9,208 bases of DNA. It comes from Bacteroidota bacterium (lineage in GTDB: Bacteria; Bacteroidota; Bacteroidia; Bacteroidales; Paludibacteraceae). The notes below the pieces were generated by a model. The model was not told the origin of the DNA. It worked only from the letters and a program-made list of their open reading frames with translations, and ran no database searches. Where the stretch lies: assembly GCA_021804525.1 (NCBI GenBank), contig JAJZHJ010000028.1:1-9208 (forward strand), read 5' to 3'. The position numbers and the translations under genes were made by a program. Numbering within the stretch: the first letter of the stretch is position 1; each line of letters starts with the position of its first letter. This document shows positions 7,093 through 9,208 of the stretch, in pieces.

Positions 7093-8361
7093 TCATTTTG
7101 CTGTCTCTATTTGTTTTATAAGTTCGTCGGCATACGTTGATGTTGTGAGCAAAGTAGCATGATCTGTTTGTGAAAACAAATCTGCCGTCATTTTTCCTTC
7201 TGCCATCAATGCTTCTAATGCTCGCTCTATCAATTGACCGGCTTCACTCCACCCAAGATAATCCAACATCAGTACACCGGAAAGTAGCAATGACGATGGA
7301 TTTGCTTTTCCTGTTCCTGCTATATCTGGTGCCGTGCCGTGCGTTGCCTCAAAAATGGCATGTCCTGTGTCATAGTTGATATTAGCGCCAGGAGCAATGC
7401 CAATGCCGCCTACACAAGCCGCTAACTGATCGGAAATATAATCTCCGTTTAAATTCATTGTGGCAATAACAGAATGATCGTCAGGATGTAGCAACGATTC
7501 CTGCAAAAAAGCATCTGTAATCACATCTTTTACAATCACTTTCTCTTGTTTTTTAGCGTTGGCTAACGCTTCGTCAGCCGCTGTTTTGCCGTTTTTCTTC
7601 TTTATTTCTAAATAAGTTGGCCAACAAAAAACAGCATCGCTAAACTCATTTTCAGCTATTTTATAACCCCAATTTTTAAAAGCACCTTCGGTATATTTCA
7701 TAATATTGCCTTTATGCACCAACGTCACAGAAGGCAAATGATTGGAAATAGCATAGCGAATTGCAGCACGAATTAATCGTTCTGAACCTTCTTTTGAAAT
7801 AGGTTTCACACCAAAAGCGGTGCTTTCTGGGAAGCGAACTTTCGTGATGCCCATTTCTTGAATAAGAAAATGGCGAAATTTATCGGTTTCAGCCTTTCCC
7901 AATTCAAATTCGATTCCGGCATAAATATCTTCGGTGTTTTCTCTGAAAATCACCATATTTACCTTCTCTGGATGCTTTACCGGAGCCGGCACACCCGAAA
8001 ACCAACGTACGGGACGCAAACAAACAAAAAGATCTAATGTTTGACGTAAAGCTACATTTAGCGAACGAATACCATCTCCAATGGGTGTGGTCAGCGGCCC
8101 TTTTATGCCAACGCGATAGGTTTGAAAAGCTGCTAATGTTTCGTCGGGCAACCATGAGCCGGTTTTGCTGAATGCCTTTTCACCGGCTAACACTTCTTTC
8201 CATTCAATATGGCGAGTCCCTTGATAGGCTTTTTGCACAGCAGCATCCATCACTTGCTGAGATGCTGCCCATATTTCAGGGCCAATGCCATCACCCTCGA
8301 TGTAAGGGATGGTAGGAACATCCGGCACTCCTAATTGTTGATTTGTATAAGTTATCTCCAT
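7093..8361 (-). CDS. icd: Isocitrate dehydrogenase, predicted NAD+-dependent
   Basis: Oxidatively decarboxylates isocitrate to 2-oxoglutarate in the cytosol. The 422-residue protein aligns through its core with E. coli Icd: IEGDGIGPE (21-29), RSLNVALRQ (99-107), PVKHPE (127-132), [14 protein letters not shown] (138-151), [13 protein letters not shown] (216-228) and [13 protein letters not shown] (303-315). Substrate residues are present: Ser100, Asn102, Arg106, Arg116, Arg140, Tyr147 and Lys217, plus metal-binding Asp307/Asp311. At the coenzyme site it reads [15 protein letters not shown] (341-355). Asp346, Ile347 and Ala353 replace the E. coli NADP-binding Lys344, Tyr345 and Val351, and Ala393 and Ser397 replace Tyr391 and Arg395. 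Asp/Ile at the first pair is the known signature of NAD-using members and of E. coli Icd engineered to prefer NAD. Isopropylmalate dehydrogenase is excluded by the SLNVALRQ motif and length. It follows acn by 34 bp, so the two are probably one operon. Confidence 0.93.
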   Translation of the reverse strand: MEITYTNQQLGVPDVPTIPYIEGDGIGPEIWAASQQVMDAAVQKAYQGTRHIEWKEVLAGEKAFSKTGSWLPDETLAAFQTYRVGIKGPLTTPIGDGIRSLNVALRQTLDLFVCLRPVRWFSGVPAPVKHPEKVNMVIFRENTEDIYAGIEFELGKAETDKFRHFLIQEMGITKVRFPESTAFGVKPISKEGSERLIRAAIRYAISNHLPSVTLVHKGNIMKYTEGAFKNWGYKIAENEFSDAVFCWPTYLEIKKKNGKTAADEALANAKKQEKVIVKDVITDAFLQESLLHPDDHSVIATMNLNGDYISDQLAACVGGIGIAPGANINYDTGHAIFEATHGTAPDIAGTGKANPSSLLLSGVLMLDYLGWSEAGQLIERALEALMAEGKMTADLFSQTDHATLLTTSTYADELIKQIETAK

Positions 8362-8395
8362 CGATCATTCATTTTTGAAAGGCTGAAAAACCAAA

Positions 8396-9208
8396 CTATT
8401 CTTTTGCAGTAGTCTCTGTTTTCAATTTGTTCAAAGCGCTGCCGGCCTTGAACCATTCGATTTGTTCTTGATTGTATGTATGAATAACACGGAACGTATC
8501 CGAAGTTCCATCTTTGTGTTGTAACCGTACATACAAAGGTTGATCAGGAGAGAAAGCTGACAACCCGATAATGTCGATTCGGTCTGTTTCGTTTACTTTA
8601 TCGTAATCGGCAGCATTGGCAAACGTGATAGCCAACATACCTTGTTTCTTTAAATTTGTTTCGTGAATTCGGGCAAACGATTTGGCTAAAATAGCTTTTA
8701 CACCCAAAAAGCGGGGTTCCATAGCTGCATGTTCACGCGATGAACCTTCTCCGTAATTTTCTTCAGCAACTACAATCGATGATTGACCTTTGTTTTTCAA
8801 TGCTTCGGCTACCACAGATACACTTTCATACATTCCGGTCAAAGGATTCAGGATATGGTTTGTTTTCATGTTGAACGCATTGACGGCTCCCATCAATAAG
8901 TTCTTGGAAATATTGGCTAAATGACCTCGAAACCGTAACCATTCGCCGGCCATCGAGATGTGATCAGTTGTGCATTTCCCTTGTGTCTTAATAAGTAGCG
9001 TCAAATCAAGCAAATCATTTCCATTCCATGCTTCAAATGGAGTCAACAACTGCAGTCGCTTCGATTCGGGATGAACCTGAACCTGCACATCATTGCCAGT
9101 GTCAGGAGGCAAAACACATCCTTTGTCAACTTGTTCAAATCCTGTTTCCGGAAGTTCACTTCCAATAGGTTCATTCAAAAAAACCAATTCCCCTTTTTGA
9201 TTAATCAA
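8396..9208 (-). CDS. acnA: Aconitate hydratase, C-terminal part (gene cut by window edge)
   Basis: Isomerises citrate to isocitrate with a [4Fe-4S] cluster. Only the last 270 codons are in view; the frame stays open to the right edge, and the TTG at 9206-9208 is an internal codon, not a start. The piece covers the linker and the mobile C-terminal (swivel) domain. TTDHIS (80-85 of this piece) supplies the Asp/Ser pair equivalent to mitochondrial Asp568/Ser571, [10 protein letters not shown] (92-101) the substrate arginine, and [16 protein letters not shown] (151-166) the catalytic serine with its neighbours Ser/Arg. [16 protein letters not shown] follows. These motifs match the mitochondrial-type aconitase branch (usually about 750 residues) rather than AcnB. 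The cluster cysteines lie in the unseen N-terminal part. It is the upstream neighbour of icd with a 34-bp gap. The symbol follows general aconitase usage; some Bacteroidota annotations use acn. Confidence 0.92.
   Translation of the reverse strand: MINQKGELVFLNEPIGSELPETGFEQVDKGCVLPPDTGNDVQVQVHPESKRLQLLTPFEAWNGNDLLDLTLLIKTQGKCTTDHISMAGEWLRFRGHLANISKNLLMGAVNAFNMKTNHILNPLTGMYESVSVVAEALKNKGQSSIVVAEENYGEGSSREHAAMEPRFLGVKAILAKSFARIHETNLKKQGMLAITFANAADYDKVNETDRIDIIGLSAFSPDQPLYVRLQHKDGTSDTFRVIHTYNQEQIEWFKAGSALNKLKTETTAKE

Noticed and set aside
7904..8155. An 83-codon open frame on the - strand inside icd
   Set aside because: It lies wholly within the well-supported icd gene in another frame, and its product has no recognisable motif; it is a shadow frame.
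9206..9208. TTG at the right edge as the start of the aconitase-like frame
   Set aside because: The protein matches only the C-terminal third of aconitase and the frame is open to the edge, so the codon is internal and the gene continues outside.

Overview
The window looks like a chromosomal segment of a Bacteroidota organism, probably an anaerobic Bacteroidales member. It has moderately low GC, Bacteroidota-style promoter boxes (TAnnTTTG), AT-rich translation starts without clear Shine-Dalgarno sequences, a DUF6089/PorG-like outer-membrane barrel, and citrate synthase and 2-oxoacid:ferredoxin oxidoreductase types common in that phylum. No species can be named from sequence alone.

Layout. 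The left edge holds the last 47 codons of a + strand gene, probably an Lrp/AsnC-type regulator (3-146). A gene-free stretch of about 490 bp follows, with one good promoter candidate (424-455), an operator-like dyad inside it and a short direct repeat. It leads into a secreted beta-barrel protein gene on the + strand (636-1373). Everything to the right is on the - strand. Read in transcription order from the right edge these genes are: aconitase (C-terminal part, cut by the window), isocitrate dehydrogenase, citrate synthase, a two-gene 2-oxoacid:ferredoxin oxidoreductase (korA, korB) and purC. purC and the barrel gene converge with only 9 bp between them.

How the genes work together. Citrate synthase, aconitase and isocitrate dehydrogenase make 2-oxoglutarate from oxaloacetate and acetyl-CoA. 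The ferredoxin-dependent KorAB interconverts 2-oxoglutarate and succinyl-CoA. The whole oxidative branch of the TCA cycle is therefore gathered in one place, in at least two transcription units: a strong intrinsic terminator after gltA (5439-5474) is followed at once by a promoter for korA-korB-purC (-7 box 5389-5396). The isocitrate dehydrogenase has the typical bacterial fold sequence, but at all five classical coenzyme-specificity positions it lacks the NADP-type residues, so it is predicted to use NAD+.

Overall this is largely core metabolism. I do not see a new defence, mobile or RNA system. The items most worth checking are the predicted NAD+ specificity, the terminator/promoter junction, and the regulatory region in front of the barrel gene.
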